Assembly: GCF_001754075.1 (NCBI RefSeq)
Contig: NZ_MIEH01000005.1
Coordinates: forward strand, 1 to 64,000
Source: Merdimonas faecis
GTDB taxonomy: Bacteria; Bacillota; Clostridia; Lachnospirales; Lachnospiraceae
Length of the DNA stretch: 64,000 bases
Direction: 5' to 3'
The notes under the pieces: model-generated
Database searches by the model: none
Seen by the model: the letters and a program-made list of their open reading frames with translations, nothing else
What the model was told of the DNA's origin: nothing
Translations under genes and position numbers: made by a program
Shown: piece by piece, positions 8,109 through 16,555 of the stretch
Layout of the letters: the number at the start of each line of letters is the position of its first letter
How positions within the stretch are numbered: position 1 is the first letter of the stretch

Positions 8109-8954
8109 CTATTTTTCTTTTTCTATTTTAGGCAAATTATTTAAACTCACATTTTCCAATGTCTGTAGCTGCTGTACCGCCAATTGTCGAAGCAATTTCA
8201 TCCTCTCTTTCTGATTCTTACACTGATTTATTAAAACGGCATTATAGCTTTCTAAATTTGCCAGTACCAGTAACTGATTCAATGTTGCTAAGTCCCGCAT
8301 ATTCCTTTTAACAGTCGGATTTTCATCTTTCCATTGCCTAGCCGTCTTTCCAAACAAAACAACATTCAGCATATCTGCTTCATTCGCATAGGTATATGCC
8401 ACCTGTGCAGGCGTCAATTCTGTTGGAATTAGATTCTCTTTAATTGCATCTGTATGTATCCTGTAATTCAATTTGGAAATCTCTCTATTCAAATTCCAAT
8501 TCAAAGACAATCGACTGTTTTCATCTGTCTTCAACCGCCTATAGTCTTTCATAATATACAACTGGAACTCTGGAGAAATCCATGTCGCAAAAGACATGGC
8601 AATATCGCTATGAGCGTATGTTCCTCCATAGCGTCCTGCTTTTGAAACAATACCAATAGCATCTGTCGCTTCAATCCATTTCTTAGGTGACATTGTAAAA
8701 GCATTCGCGCCAGCCTGTTTTCTAAACCCCTCGAATTCGAGGGGTTTAAAATCTGGATTATGCAGCCTTTCCCAGAGACCTAAAAATTCTATCACATCCC
8801 GATTCCTCATCCAGTTTTGAATAACTGCTGCCGGATCATCGCTCTTATATCGGGCAATATCCGTCAAGGAAATAAATTCATTTTCAAAATCCTGCGTATA
8901 AATTCCAATATCAACTCCGGCCGCATGAATTGTATCTTTAATTATTCTCCCCAT
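8109..8954 (-). CDS. KilA-N domain protein
   Basis: 281 residues. The first two thirds match the KilA-N DNA-binding domain seen in phage and mobile-element proteins: an opening GIYTQDFENEFISLTDIARY, then SPKKWIEATDAIGIVSK, GRYGGTYAHSDIAMSFATWIS and FQLYIMKDYRRLK. The C-terminal third is helical. Start at 8954 has GGGAGG 7 nt upstream; that site lies inside the end of the broken rhuM, whose frame overlaps this gene by 13 nt. The coding region contains a perfect 26-bp palindrome (8723-8748). It sits next to tRNA-Gly, a common landing site for mobile DNA, so a relic of an integrated element is plausible. Confidence 0.85.
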   Translation of the reverse strand: MGRIIKDTIHAAGVDIGIYTQDFENEFISLTDIARYKSDDPAAVIQNWMRNRDVIEFLGLWERLHNPDFKPLEFEGFRKQAGANAFTMSPKKWIEATDAIGIVSKAGRYGGTYAHSDIAMSFATWISPEFQLYIMKDYRRLKTDENSRLSLNWNLNREISKLNYRIHTDAIKENLIPTELTPAQVAYTYANEADMLNVVLFGKTARQWKDENPTVKRNMRDLATLNQLLVLANLESYNAVLINQCKNQKERMKLLRQLAVQQLQTLENVSLNNLPKIEKEK

Positions 8955-9346
8955 TGTACCTCCCATAAGCATACCATATCCCGTATGCGGTCAAACAGCT
9001 CTTTCCAGTAGTTACCGCCGCCCAGATTTTTCAGCCGCTCATCATCCAGCGTAAAACCTTTTATCATGTACTCTTTCAATCGTTCGGTAGCCCACCGGCG
9101 GAAATTTGTAGCAATTTTTGATTTTACTCTATACCCAAGAGAAATAATCATATCAAGATTATAATGTGTTATATTATATTTTTTCCCGTCAGCAGCAGTT
9201 GTTCGGAATTTCCGAACAACTGAATTTTCTTCCAGTTCGCCCTCTTCAAAAATGTGTTTGATATGTTCACTGATATTAGATTTACTCGTTTGATATATGA
9301 TAATTTCGCTTTCAACGTTTTTAGAAATATCTCTTTTATTCTCCAC
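8942..9346 (-). pseudogene. Truncated rhuM-family gene with internal deletion
   Basis: 134 residues with clear RhuM-family sequence: SEHIKHIFEEGELEENSVV, FRTTAADGKKYNITHYNLD, SLGYRVKSKIATNFRRWAT and a YMIKGFTLDDERL block. Known relatives carry about 30 residues between the opening IIIYQT and the SxHIxxIF block that are absent here, and continue far beyond the RIRD motif where this frame stops after a few unrelated residues. Intact family members are about 300 residues. So I read this as an in-frame internal deletion plus loss of the C-terminal half. The junction supplies the ribosome site for the KilA-N gene. It still has a good promoter, so a short protein may be made. Confidence 0.7.
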
Positions 9347-9415
9347 CTTTTCCCCCTCCTAGTAACCTGCTTGACCTTTTATTGTTGACGCATGTTTCTA
9401 TCTTTTGTAGTGTTC

Positions 9416-9445
9416 ATTATACAACACTGCCCTTCCAGGACACAA
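9416..9445 (-). promoter_or_regulatory. Promoter of the rhuM/KilA-N unit with inverted repeat over the -10
   Basis: On the minus strand TTGTGT (9445-9440), 18-nt spacer, TATAAT (9421-9416). An inverted repeat AGTGTT-8 nt-AACACT spans the -10 region and could be an operator. Confidence 0.6.
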
Positions 9446-9469
9446 CTTAAAGAAATCTTAAATTTCCTC

Positions 9470-9498
9470 TTGCATTTTCCAAAAAAAGATGATATGAT
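9470..9498 (+). promoter_or_regulatory. Likely promoter of tRNA-Gly
   Basis: TTGCAT (9470-9475), 17-nt spacer, TATGAT (9493-9498); an overlapping TATAAT at 9498-9503 is an alternative -10. It lies about 35 nt before the tRNA. Confidence 0.5.
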
Positions 9499-9536
9499 AT
9501 AATACGTTCACGGGAAATTTCATAACAAATCATCAT

Positions 9537-9607
9537 GCGGGTGTAGTTCAATGGTAGAACACCAGCCTTCCAAGCTGGATACGTGGGTTCGATTCCCATC
9601 ACCCGCT
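9537..9607 (+). tRNA. tRNA-Gly (anticodon TCC)
   Basis: A 71-nt cloverleaf. Acceptor GCGGGTG pairs with CACCCGC; D arm GTTC/GAAC; anticodon arm CCAGC/GCTGG with loop CTTCCAA giving anticodon TCC at 9569-9571; T arm GTGGG/CCCAT-type with loop TTCGATT. The discriminator base is T and CCA is not encoded. It reads GGA-type glycine codons. The gene is flanked on one side by KilA-N/rhuM remnants. Confidence 0.96.
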
Positions 9608-9660
9608 CTTTTTATATCCAAATTTCTATTTTCAATTACATTAAGACAAGGAGGCTTACT

Positions 9661-10599
9661 ATGAAGATCGTATTTCTGGACGCCAAGACCATCGGAGACG
9701 ACATTGACCTTTCCGCATACGACACTCTGGGCGAAGTGGTAAAATATTCTTTTTCCCAGCCGGAAGAAGTACCAGAACGCGCAGCGGATGCCGATGTACT
9801 CATTGTCAATAAGATCCGGATCGACGAGGCCGCTGTCGGACGTGCCGACCATCTGAAACTGGTCTGTGTCACGGCCACCGGCACCAACAATCTGGATAAG
9901 GATTACCTGGAACGCCGGGGCATCGCCTGGCGGAACGTTGCAGACTACTCCACGCAATCCGTGGCCCAGCACACCTTTGCCATGCTGTTTTTCCTGCTGG
10001 AAAAGCTGCGCTATTATGATGACTATGTAAAAGAAGGCCGCTATATCAATGATACGGTCTTTACACATTTTGCCGAACACTTTTATGAACTGAAAGGGAA
10101 AACCTGGGGAATCATCGGTCTTGGAAATATCGGCAGAAGGGTAGCCGCCATCGCAGAAGCCTTTGGCGCAGAAGTGATCTATACTTCCCCCTCCGGGAGC
10201 GCGCCCCAGGAAGGGTATCACCAGGTAGATCTGGACACTCTCCTGGCGGAATCAGACATCATTTCCGTTCATGCACCGCTGAATCAGTATACAGAAAACC
10301 TGATCAGCAAAAATGCTTTAAAGAAAATGAAAAAAACCTGCATCTTTCTGAATCTGGGCCGGGGTCCCATCGTAAACGAACAGGATCTGGCCGATGCACT
10401 GATGCAGGGTGAAATTGCGGCAGCCGGACTGGACGTACTCTGCCAGGAGCCCATGAGCAGCGACAATCCGCTTATGGCCATAAAGGACAGCCGAAAGCTT
10501 TTTATCACACCGCACATCGGCTGGGCCAGCGTAGAATCCAGAACCCGGCTGATGGATATTATTTTTCATCAGATCAAAGAATTTTTCGCACTGCCATAA
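9661..10599 (+). CDS. D-2-hydroxyacid dehydrogenase (NAD-binding)
   Basis: 312 residues. D-isomer-specific 2-hydroxyacid dehydrogenase: substrate-domain segment VTATGTNNLD, NAD-binding GLGNIGRRVA (153-162), catalytic Arg in LNLGRGPIV, an acidic residue in the LDVLCQEP block, and catalytic His in TPHIGWAS. This family includes D-lactate dehydrogenase, hydroxypyruvate/glycerate dehydrogenase and related enzymes; the exact substrate cannot be told. The start at 9661 follows AAGGAGG (9648-9654); upstream in-frame sequence runs into the tRNA and is not coding. The 3' end overlaps the convergent lspA-like gene by 26 nt. Confidence 0.9.
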   Translation: MKIVFLDAKTIGDDIDLSAYDTLGEVVKYSFSQPEEVPERAADADVLIVNKIRIDEAAVGRADHLKLVCVTATGTNNLDKDYLERRGIAWRNVADYSTQSVAQHTFAMLFFLLEKLRYYDDYVKEGRYINDTVFTHFAEHFYELKGKTWGIIGLGNIGRRVAAIAEAFGAEVIYTSPSGSAPQEGYHQVDLDTLLAESDIISVHAPLNQYTENLISKNALKKMKKTCIFLNLGRGPIVNEQDLADALMQGEIAAAGLDVLCQEPMSSDNPLMAIKDSRKLFITPHIGWASVESRTRLMDIIFHQIKEFFALP

Positions 10600-11029
10600 G
10601 AAGCGACCCGGCCGCCAGATACAGGTCGGCCAGGTTTGCAGTCAGCTTGGAAAAGAAGGAAGACCTGGTCCGAAAACCAATATAGTCTACCACTTTTCCG
10701 CGAAGCAGCCGGTCCAGCAGGTTCCCGGCTGCTCCTGCGGCTGCAAGGGTACTTCCTGTCTTTTCGATCCAGTGTCCCTTCCTCCATATCAGGCTGAGCC
10801 ACCATGCAAAAACGGGAACCGCAGCAGCCACAGATACATTTCGCACGATTTTGGGCTGATCCTCTAAGGTCCCAAGCGCAAATCCGGGATTGTGGATCCG
10901 CCTCAGAAGAAGTTTTCCTCCGGCGATCCTACGCTCTTCCCCCGGCTCCATATAGTCTTCCACATACTGCTTCATCACTTCGTCCGCCCCCAGGAGTACG
11001 GCGAACATTCCCGGCATCCATCTGCGCAT
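10574..11029 (-). CDS. lspA: Signal peptidase II-like protein
   Basis: 151 residues, the normal length for lipoprotein signal peptidase, which removes signal peptides from lipoproteins in the membrane. It keeps an early LGADEVMKQYVE helix, HNPGFALG (46-53, standard HNxGxAF-like), AAGNLLDRLLRGKVVDYI with catalytic Asp115, and ANLADLYLAAG with catalytic Asp135. Four membrane segments are plausible. The HNPGFALG motif and several other positions deviate from typical LspA, so it may be a divergent second copy. The start codon follows the upstream coiled-coil gene's stop at once, so translation is probably coupled. Confidence 0.82.
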   Translation of the reverse strand: MRRWMPGMFAVLLGADEVMKQYVEDYMEPGEERRIAGGKLLLRRIHNPGFALGTLEDQPKIVRNVSVAAAVPVFAWWLSLIWRKGHWIEKTGSTLAAAGAAGNLLDRLLRGKVVDYIGFRTRSSFFSKLTANLADLYLAAGSLLMAVRKIL

Positions 11030-11320
11030 TTACATTCCCTCTTTGATCCGGACGATCTCTTCTTCCTGTCTCTCGATGGTCTCTTCCCGTTTCTCAATGG
11101 CTTCACAGAATGTGATATAGTCCGTATCACGGATCTCTCCATGCTGAAACTTCTCATATACCATCCGTCCGATATCGATCAGATCTCTTTCGTTCGCTCT
11201 TTTCAGAGACCGGATATCACTTTTGATTTTCTGGATTTCCAGCGTGTCTCCAGTCTTTTTCCCAAGTTCCTCAACTACTTCTGAAATTTTCTGCTCTACG
11301 TCCTTGAAAAAATCTGCCAT
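11030..11320 (-). CDS. Small coiled-coil protein, unknown function
   Basis: 96 residues, almost entirely charged helix with heptad-like spacing at both ends (FFKDVEQKISEVVEELGKK and the closing Glu/Arg-rich segment). No membrane segment and no catalytic motif. AGGAGAGGAAAGAG precedes the ATG. It lies directly upstream of lspA with no gap and behind the subtilase gene, so all three are probably in one transcript. I do not know a function; a structural or regulatory role at the envelope would fit the neighbours. Confidence 0.75.
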   Translation of the reverse strand: MADFFKDVEQKISEVVEELGKKTGDTLEIQKIKSDIRSLKRANERDLIDIGRMVYEKFQHGEIRDTDYITFCEAIEKREETIERQEEEIVRIKEGM

Positions 11321-11354
11321 CTCTTTCCTCTCCTTTTATCTTTCGCCTGGACCT

Positions 11355-13058
11355 TCACAGCTGCCGGAGCCGGTCCAGAGACTGGTACACATTCAGCGTC
11401 CCGTATCCCCACTCCCGGTTAGGATATTCCATAAAGTCCCGCTTCCCCGCCCCCAAAATGATCGTATTGCGGATCTGTATAGAATTAACGCCCCCGACGC
11501 CCGGCTGCTCTTTCAGCCATTCCATCAGCAGGGCCGATGCTCCTGCGGCAATGCCTGCTGCCGCACTGGAACTGGTCCGTGAGACAAACTCTCCTCCAAT
11601 CCCCGCACCTGTCACCTCTGTTCCCGGCGCTGCATAATCCGGCTTAATGATTTCATTTCTAGTATACCCTCTCCCGGAATGAATATCAACTCCATTGTCC
11701 CTTCCGTTGTAATACGCCACCGTCATGGCTGCCCGGGAGCTGCCTGGTTCCGTCACTGTAGTATCCGCATCTGCCTCCAGGAAAAACACCTCGCCTGACA
11801 GAAATTCCTGCACCGGCAGCCAGATATGTACATCACCCACCGCCCGCTGCACCGACAGAAGCTCCAGCTTCCACACCCCTTCTGCCGGCTCTGTAAACCT
11901 GAGGAAGATCAGCTGGGAATCATTATTCTCCAGCAGCAGACGATACTCCAGCGTCACCTCCGTGCCATCAAAGGTAAAAAACAGATTGTATTTCTGCCCC
12001 TGCCTGAGAGAGATCGGACTGGTACGCTCTCCGGAGGGCGAGATCAGAGCCACGGTTACCACATCCGGAAGCCTGGCCCAGATCTCCGCTGAAAATCCGG
12101 CCACTCCTTCTCCCACCCGTATCTCCGCCGTCACGCTTTCCTGATTTTCTAAAAAGCGATGGTGAAAATGATGACGGTTCGCCGCCTCATTGCCGCCGCC
12201 GATGACTACCACCCGATCCATTGTATAAGCATACGTATCTAAAAGTGCGGAAAGAAGTGTCGATCCGTTATGGCCTCCGAAATTTGTCCCCATGGCAAGG
12301 CAGATCACCAGAGGCATCTGTTCCTGTTCCGCCAGCCTGTTTAAATAAGCGAGTCCCAGGATGATATCATTTTCCTGATAGCAAAGCGCATCCGGCCGGA
12401 TCGCATAAAAAGCTTTCAGATAGTCCTTAGCCGGCTTCAGTTTTACCACCGCGATCTTTGACTCCGGCGCCGCACCGACGAAGCGGTGTACCGGATCGGC
12501 GCTTCCGCAGGCTACGCTGGCAAGAAATGTTCCGTGCCCTTCCAAGTCCGTGCTCGGTACCAGTTCCAGCGGATCCTCCTCCCGAAGGGCCTCATTGATC
12601 TGTTCCTCGGAAAAGGCGCTTCCGTAATCAAATCCCCGCGGCGGCGTTCCATTCCCCAGTGTCTGATCCCAGATACCTGCTATCCGGGTTCTGCCGTCCA
12701 GAGTTCGGAACACCGGATTTGTATAGTCAATGCCCGTATCTACAAATCCGATCATAATCCCCTCTCCCATGGTCATCAGCGTCGGGAAATTCTGCACCGC
12801 ACTGATCCCTGCCGTATTGACCGCATCCATGTCCAGAGGCGCATAACAGTTTGGAATGGAATGATACCCATATTCATAAAAGGATAACGATCCCCTTCCT
12901 TCCGCTTTTAAATACAGCACCCGGTATCCATGATCTCCTTCCTGAAAGCAGTATTCCCCTGCCTCCAATCCTCCGATCTGATTCTCCCTGTAATTGGGAA
13001 TCAGAAAATCCCAGTATTCCTGAGACATGATCTTCTCCCTGCAAGACTGATCCGCCAT
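11355..13058 (-). CDS. S8 family (Csp-like) subtilisin-type serine protease
   Basis: 567 residues without an obvious signal peptide. Subtilase triad: Asp in GFVDTGIDYTNP, His in LEGHGTFLASVACG, Ser in the SRTSSSAAAG segment followed by GASALLMEW. A long insert (roughly residues 300-450) with beta-rich sequence between His and Ser is characteristic of clostridial Csp germination-type proteases, which carry a jellyroll domain there. Csp proteins activate spore cortex lysins, but homologues also occur in other roles, so no function in germination is claimed. The start at 13058 was chosen because GAGGTG precedes it. That ribosome site lies in the 3' arm of the hairpin that ends clpX, an unusual overlap. 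Confidence 0.88.
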   Translation of the reverse strand: MADQSCREKIMSQEYWDFLIPNYRENQIGGLEAGEYCFQEGDHGYRVLYLKAEGRGSLSFYEYGYHSIPNCYAPLDMDAVNTAGISAVQNFPTLMTMGEGIMIGFVDTGIDYTNPVFRTLDGRTRIAGIWDQTLGNGTPPRGFDYGSAFSEEQINEALREEDPLELVPSTDLEGHGTFLASVACGSADPVHRFVGAAPESKIAVVKLKPAKDYLKAFYAIRPDALCYQENDIILGLAYLNRLAEQEQMPLVICLAMGTNFGGHNGSTLLSALLDTYAYTMDRVVVIGGGNEAANRHHFHHRFLENQESVTAEIRVGEGVAGFSAEIWARLPDVVTVALISPSGERTSPISLRQGQKYNLFFTFDGTEVTLEYRLLLENNDSQLIFLRFTEPAEGVWKLELLSVQRAVGDVHIWLPVQEFLSGEVFFLEADADTTVTEPGSSRAAMTVAYYNGRDNGVDIHSGRGYTRNEIIKPDYAAPGTEVTGAGIGGEFVSRTSSSAAAGIAAGASALLMEWLKEQPGVGGVNSIQIRNTIILGAGKRDFMEYPNREWGYGTLNVYQSLDRLRQL

Positions 13059-13117
13059 AAAAAAACACCTCATATATTTAAGCCGGGAAATCTTTCCCTA
13101 CGCTCAAATATATGAGG
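13059..13117 (-). terminator. Terminator after the clpX-like gene, overlapping the next ribosome site
   Basis: On the minus strand CCTCATATATTTGAGC pairs with GCTTAAATATATGAGG (one wobble) around an inner GGGAAA/TTTCCC hairpin, followed by TG and seven T. The closing GAGG is also the ribosome binding site of the subtilase gene. Confidence 0.8.
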
Positions 13118-13135
13118 CATCCTGTTCTGTCATGA

Positions 13136-14566
13136 CTACGAAAGCCTTGGCACCTCCTGGCCCCGAAGCTGGATGATCGGGCCGCCTGTTCCTTCTATGT
13201 ATTCTCTGGTGATGGTCACCTGGCCGATGCTGTCATCTTTTGGAATCTCATACATGATATCCAGCATAAATTCCTCGATGATCGCCCGGAGGGCCCTGGC
13301 ACCGGTATCTTTTTTCATTGCTTTCTCGGCAATGGCTGTCAGCGCGCCGTCATCGAAGTCCAGCTTGACCTCGTCAAGCGCCAGCAGCTTCTGGTACTGC
13401 TTCAGGATCGCATTTTTTGGTTCCTTTAAAATCTTCACCAGCATATCTTCATTCATTCCATCCAGAGTGAATACGATTGGGAGCCTTCCAAGGAACTCCG
13501 GGATCATCCCGAAATTCCGCAGATCCTCTGTCGTCACCTTGGAGAGAATCGTCTTGTCATGGTTATATTTATCCTTAAGATCCGCACCGAATCCGATGGA
13601 GGACTGTTTTGTCAGCCGTTCCTTTATGATCCCTTCCAGATCCGGGAAGGCTCCTCCGCAGATAAACAGAATATTTTTCGTATTAACTGTGGTCAGCGGC
13701 ACCATGGCATTTTTGCTGTTGGCGCCCACCGGCACCTCCACGTCGCTTCCCTCCAGGAGCTTTAACATGCCCTGCTGCACGGACTCGCCACTCACATCCC
13801 GCTGGCTGGTATTTTTCTTTTTGGCGATCTTATCAATCTCATCAATGAATATGATTCCCTGCTCTGCCTTCTCCACATCGTTATCAGCAGCTGCCAGAAG
13901 CTTGGAAACCACGCTCTCGATATCGTCTCCGATATATCCTGCCTCTGTGAGCGAGGTGGCATCTGTGATGGCAAGAGGCACATCCAGGATCCTTGCCAGA
14001 GTCTTGACCAGATACGTCTTTCCGGAACCGGTAGGTCCGATCATCAGCATATTGGATTTCTCGATCTCGATATCATCCATGGTATCTGTAGCGACTCTTT
14101 TATAATGATTATATACCGCCACAGACATGGCCTTCTTGGCGTATTCCTGTCCTACCACGTATTCATCCAGGCTGGCCTTGATCCTATGGGGCGCCGGGAT
14201 GTTGCGGATGTCAATCAAAGGCTTTCTTTCTTCGCCCTCTTTTTTCTTTTTCACCTTCTGCTGCTTTGGGATACTCTGCTCCAGATCTGACATATTCATA
14301 AAATGCACGCCCGGCATATTCAAAAGCTGGCTGTAGTCGATCTGACCGCCCTTCATGGCGTCAAAGCTCTTCTGCATACAGTCGCCGCACACGCAGATAT
14401 TATTGGGAAGATCGATCATCTTTCCGGCAATACTTTCCGGTCTGTGGCAGATAAAGCAGATCTTTTCATATTCGTCTTCTTTATGTTCTTTTGAATCTTT
14501 GCTTTCGGTGGCGGTGGTCTCTACGGTTTCAATCTCTGTGTTTTCATTTCTGTCTTGTTCCGACAT
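13136..14566 (-). CDS. clpX: ClpX-family AAA+ unfoldase (divergent)
   Basis: 476 residues, longer than the usual ~420 because of an acidic N-terminal extension of about 33 residues and a Lys-rich linker (101-114). Zinc-finger ligands Cys37/Cys40 and Cys60/Cys63; Walker A GPTGSGKT (177-184); pore loop GYIGD (210-214, usually GYVGE); Walker B IIFIDEID (238-245); and the ClpP-docking tripeptide IGF at 324-326. So it should still engage ClpP. It lies in an operon with ligA rather than next to clpP, tig or lon, and many conserved positions vary. It could be the only ClpX or a second, specialised copy. The start is 15 nt after the ligA stop. Confidence 0.88.
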   Translation of the reverse strand: MSEQDRNENTEIETVETTATESKDSKEHKEDEYEKICFICHRPESIAGKMIDLPNNICVCGDCMQKSFDAMKGGQIDYSQLLNMPGVHFMNMSDLEQSIPKQQKVKKKKEGEERKPLIDIRNIPAPHRIKASLDEYVVGQEYAKKAMSVAVYNHYKRVATDTMDDIEIEKSNMLMIGPTGSGKTYLVKTLARILDVPLAITDATSLTEAGYIGDDIESVVSKLLAAADNDVEKAEQGIIFIDEIDKIAKKKNTSQRDVSGESVQQGMLKLLEGSDVEVPVGANSKNAMVPLTTVNTKNILFICGGAFPDLEGIIKERLTKQSSIGFGADLKDKYNHDKTILSKVTTEDLRNFGMIPEFLGRLPIVFTLDGMNEDMLVKILKEPKNAILKQYQKLLALDEVKLDFDDGALTAIAEKAMKKDTGARALRAIIEEFMLDIMYEIPKDDSIGQVTITREYIEGTGGPIIQLRGQEVPRLS

Positions 14567-14581
14567 CGTCCATCCCTCTTT

Positions 14582-16555
14582 CTAAACCTTTTGTTCTCCC
14601 CGGACCATTTCAAGGAAGGTTTCCTCGGAAATGATGGGGATCCCAAGTTCATTTGCTTTTTTGTTTTTCGATGATGTGGACGCCACATCATTATTGATCA
14701 GATAATTCGTCTTTGATGTAACAGATCCTGTCACTTTTCCTCCCAGACTTTCGATCAGCGTTTTTACTTCATTCCGGTTGGCAAAATGTTCCACGCTTCC
14801 CGTGATCACAAAGTTGACCCCCGCGAAGATCTGCTCCTTCTCTTCTCCCTCTTCCTCCGGGAGCACCAGCTCCTTCAGAAGATTCCGGAAGCTCTCTAAA
14901 TGCTTCTCCTGCCGGAAGTAAGTGACAAATGCCCCGGCGATGACGCCGCCCACACCAGAGATAGCGCTTAGGTCTTCCTCTGACGCCTGCAGCATTGCCT
15001 CTACATCATTCCTGAATTCTTTGCAGATCATCTTGGCGTTGGCAAGCCCGATATTTGCGATCCCCAGTCCGTAAATAACTCTTGGAAGGGTGGTCGTCCT
15101 GGCCTTCTCAATACTTTCAGCCAGGTTCTGGTAGGATTTTTCTCCAAAGCCTTCCATCCTGCAGATTTCCTCCCGGTAACGCTCCAGATGGAAGATATCT
15201 GCATACTCTTTAATATACCCCATCGCAATGAATTTTTCCAGTGTTGCTTCTGATAATCCTTCAATATTTAATGCGTCCCGGCTGACAAACAAGGCAAAGG
15301 ATTTCAAGTGCTTGGCCTGACAGTCCGGATTGGTGCAGTAAAGGGTCTTTGCATTGCCATCCTTTCGGATTTCCGTCTTTCCTCCGCAGACCGGACAGGC
15401 ATCCGGAATATCCTTCACCCCGCTCCTTGTCAGATTCTCCGCGATCTGAGGGATGATCATATTGGCCTTATAGACCTCAATGGTGTCTCCCACACCCAGC
15501 TCCAGCTCTTCCATGATGCTTAGATTGTGGACACTGGCACGGCTTACCGTGGTTCCTTCCAGCTCTACCGGTTCAAAAATGGCAACCGGATTGATTAGCC
15601 CGGTCCTGGACGGGCTCCACTCGATTTCTGTAAGCCTGGTTTCCCGCACCTCGTCCGCCCACTTAAAGGCATAGGAATCCCGCGGAAATTTGGAGGTTCT
15701 TCCCAGTGATTGCCCATAGGCGATATCGTCATAGGTCAGCACAAGGCCGTCGGATGGGAAATCATTGTCTTTGATCTTCCGGGCAAACTCCTCCACCGTG
15801 CTCCGCACTGTGTCTCTTGTTACCATGCGGTACTCCACGACCTCAAATCCCTGAGACGCAAGCCACTCCATCTGCTCTTTTCTGGAATTGTGAAAATCAA
15901 CACCTCCGGCCTGCACCAGTGTAAATGCATAGAATCTCACGTTCCGCTTCGCTGTGATCTCATTATTTAACTGACGGACCGATCCGCTGCACAGATTTCT
16001 TGGATTCTTATACCGGGCGTCTGCATCTGCGATCTCCTCATTGATCTTTTCAAAATCCTTGTAGCCGATGACCGCTTCTCCCCGCAGGATCAATTCCCCT
16101 TTATAACTGATCTTTAGCGGAACGTTCCGGAACACCCTGGCGTTGGCTGTCACAACCTCCCCCACTTCTCCGTTCCCTCTGGTGACCGCTTTATAAAGCT
16201 CTCCGTCCCGGTAGGTCAGAACAATGGTCAGTCCGTCCATCTTCCAGGACATCAGCGTCTCGTGTTCTCCTACAAACTCCTCAAGCTCCCCGATCTCTTT
16301 TGTCTTATCCAGAGAAAGCATCGGCCGTTCGTGCCGTTCTTTGGGAAGCTCGCTTAAGACCTCATACCCCACATTGACAGTCGGGCTGTTGGAAAGGGTA
16401 ATCCCCAGCTCCTTTTCCAGCTTCAGAAGTTCATCATAGAGCTTATCATACTCATAGTTGCTCATGATCTCTTCTGCGTCCTGATAATAGGCTTTTGCCG
16501 CTTTATTTAGTCGTTCTACCAGTTCCTGCATCCTGGCCTGCTTTGATCTGTCCAT
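14582..16555 (-). CDS. ligA: NAD-dependent DNA ligase
   Basis: 657 residues. LigA seals nicks during replication and repair using NAD. Domain order is complete: N-terminal Ia domain (1-65), adenylation domain with nucleotide-accepting Lys105 in SWKMDG, OB fold, a four-Cys zinc finger (CPVCGG and CTNPDC), helix-hairpin-helix repeats with IEGLSEATLEKF and GVGGVIAGAF, and a C-terminal BRCT domain (about 585-657, FVITGSVEHF). The start lies 53 nt inside the end of rluF; a CAGGAG site about 13 nt upstream is modest, and ATG at 16531 is a possible alternative. It belongs to a tightly packed operon with rluF upstream and clpX downstream. Confidence 0.96.
   Translation of the reverse strand: MDRSKQARMQELVERLNKAAKAYYQDAEEIMSNYEYDKLYDELLKLEKELGITLSNSPTVNVGYEVLSELPKERHERPMLSLDKTKEIGELEEFVGEHETLMSWKMDGLTIVLTYRDGELYKAVTRGNGEVGEVVTANARVFRNVPLKISYKGELILRGEAVIGYKDFEKINEEIADADARYKNPRNLCSGSVRQLNNEITAKRNVRFYAFTLVQAGGVDFHNSRKEQMEWLASQGFEVVEYRMVTRDTVRSTVEEFARKIKDNDFPSDGLVLTYDDIAYGQSLGRTSKFPRDSYAFKWADEVRETRLTEIEWSPSRTGLINPVAIFEPVELEGTTVSRASVHNLSIMEELELGVGDTIEVYKANMIIPQIAENLTRSGVKDIPDACPVCGGKTEIRKDGNAKTLYCTNPDCQAKHLKSFALFVSRDALNIEGLSEATLEKFIAMGYIKEYADIFHLERYREEICRMEGFGEKSYQNLAESIEKARTTTLPRVIYGLGIANIGLANAKMICKEFRNDVEAMLQASEEDLSAISGVGGVIAGAFVTYFRQEKHLESFRNLLKELVLPEEEGEEKEQIFAGVNFVITGSVEHFANRNEVKTLIESLGGKVTGSVTSKTNYLINNDVASTSSKNKKANELGIPIISEETFLEMVRGEQKV

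Noticed and set aside
8109-9607. Intact prophage at tRNA-Gly
   Set aside because: No integrase, structural or lysis genes are present; only KilA-N and a broken rhuM.
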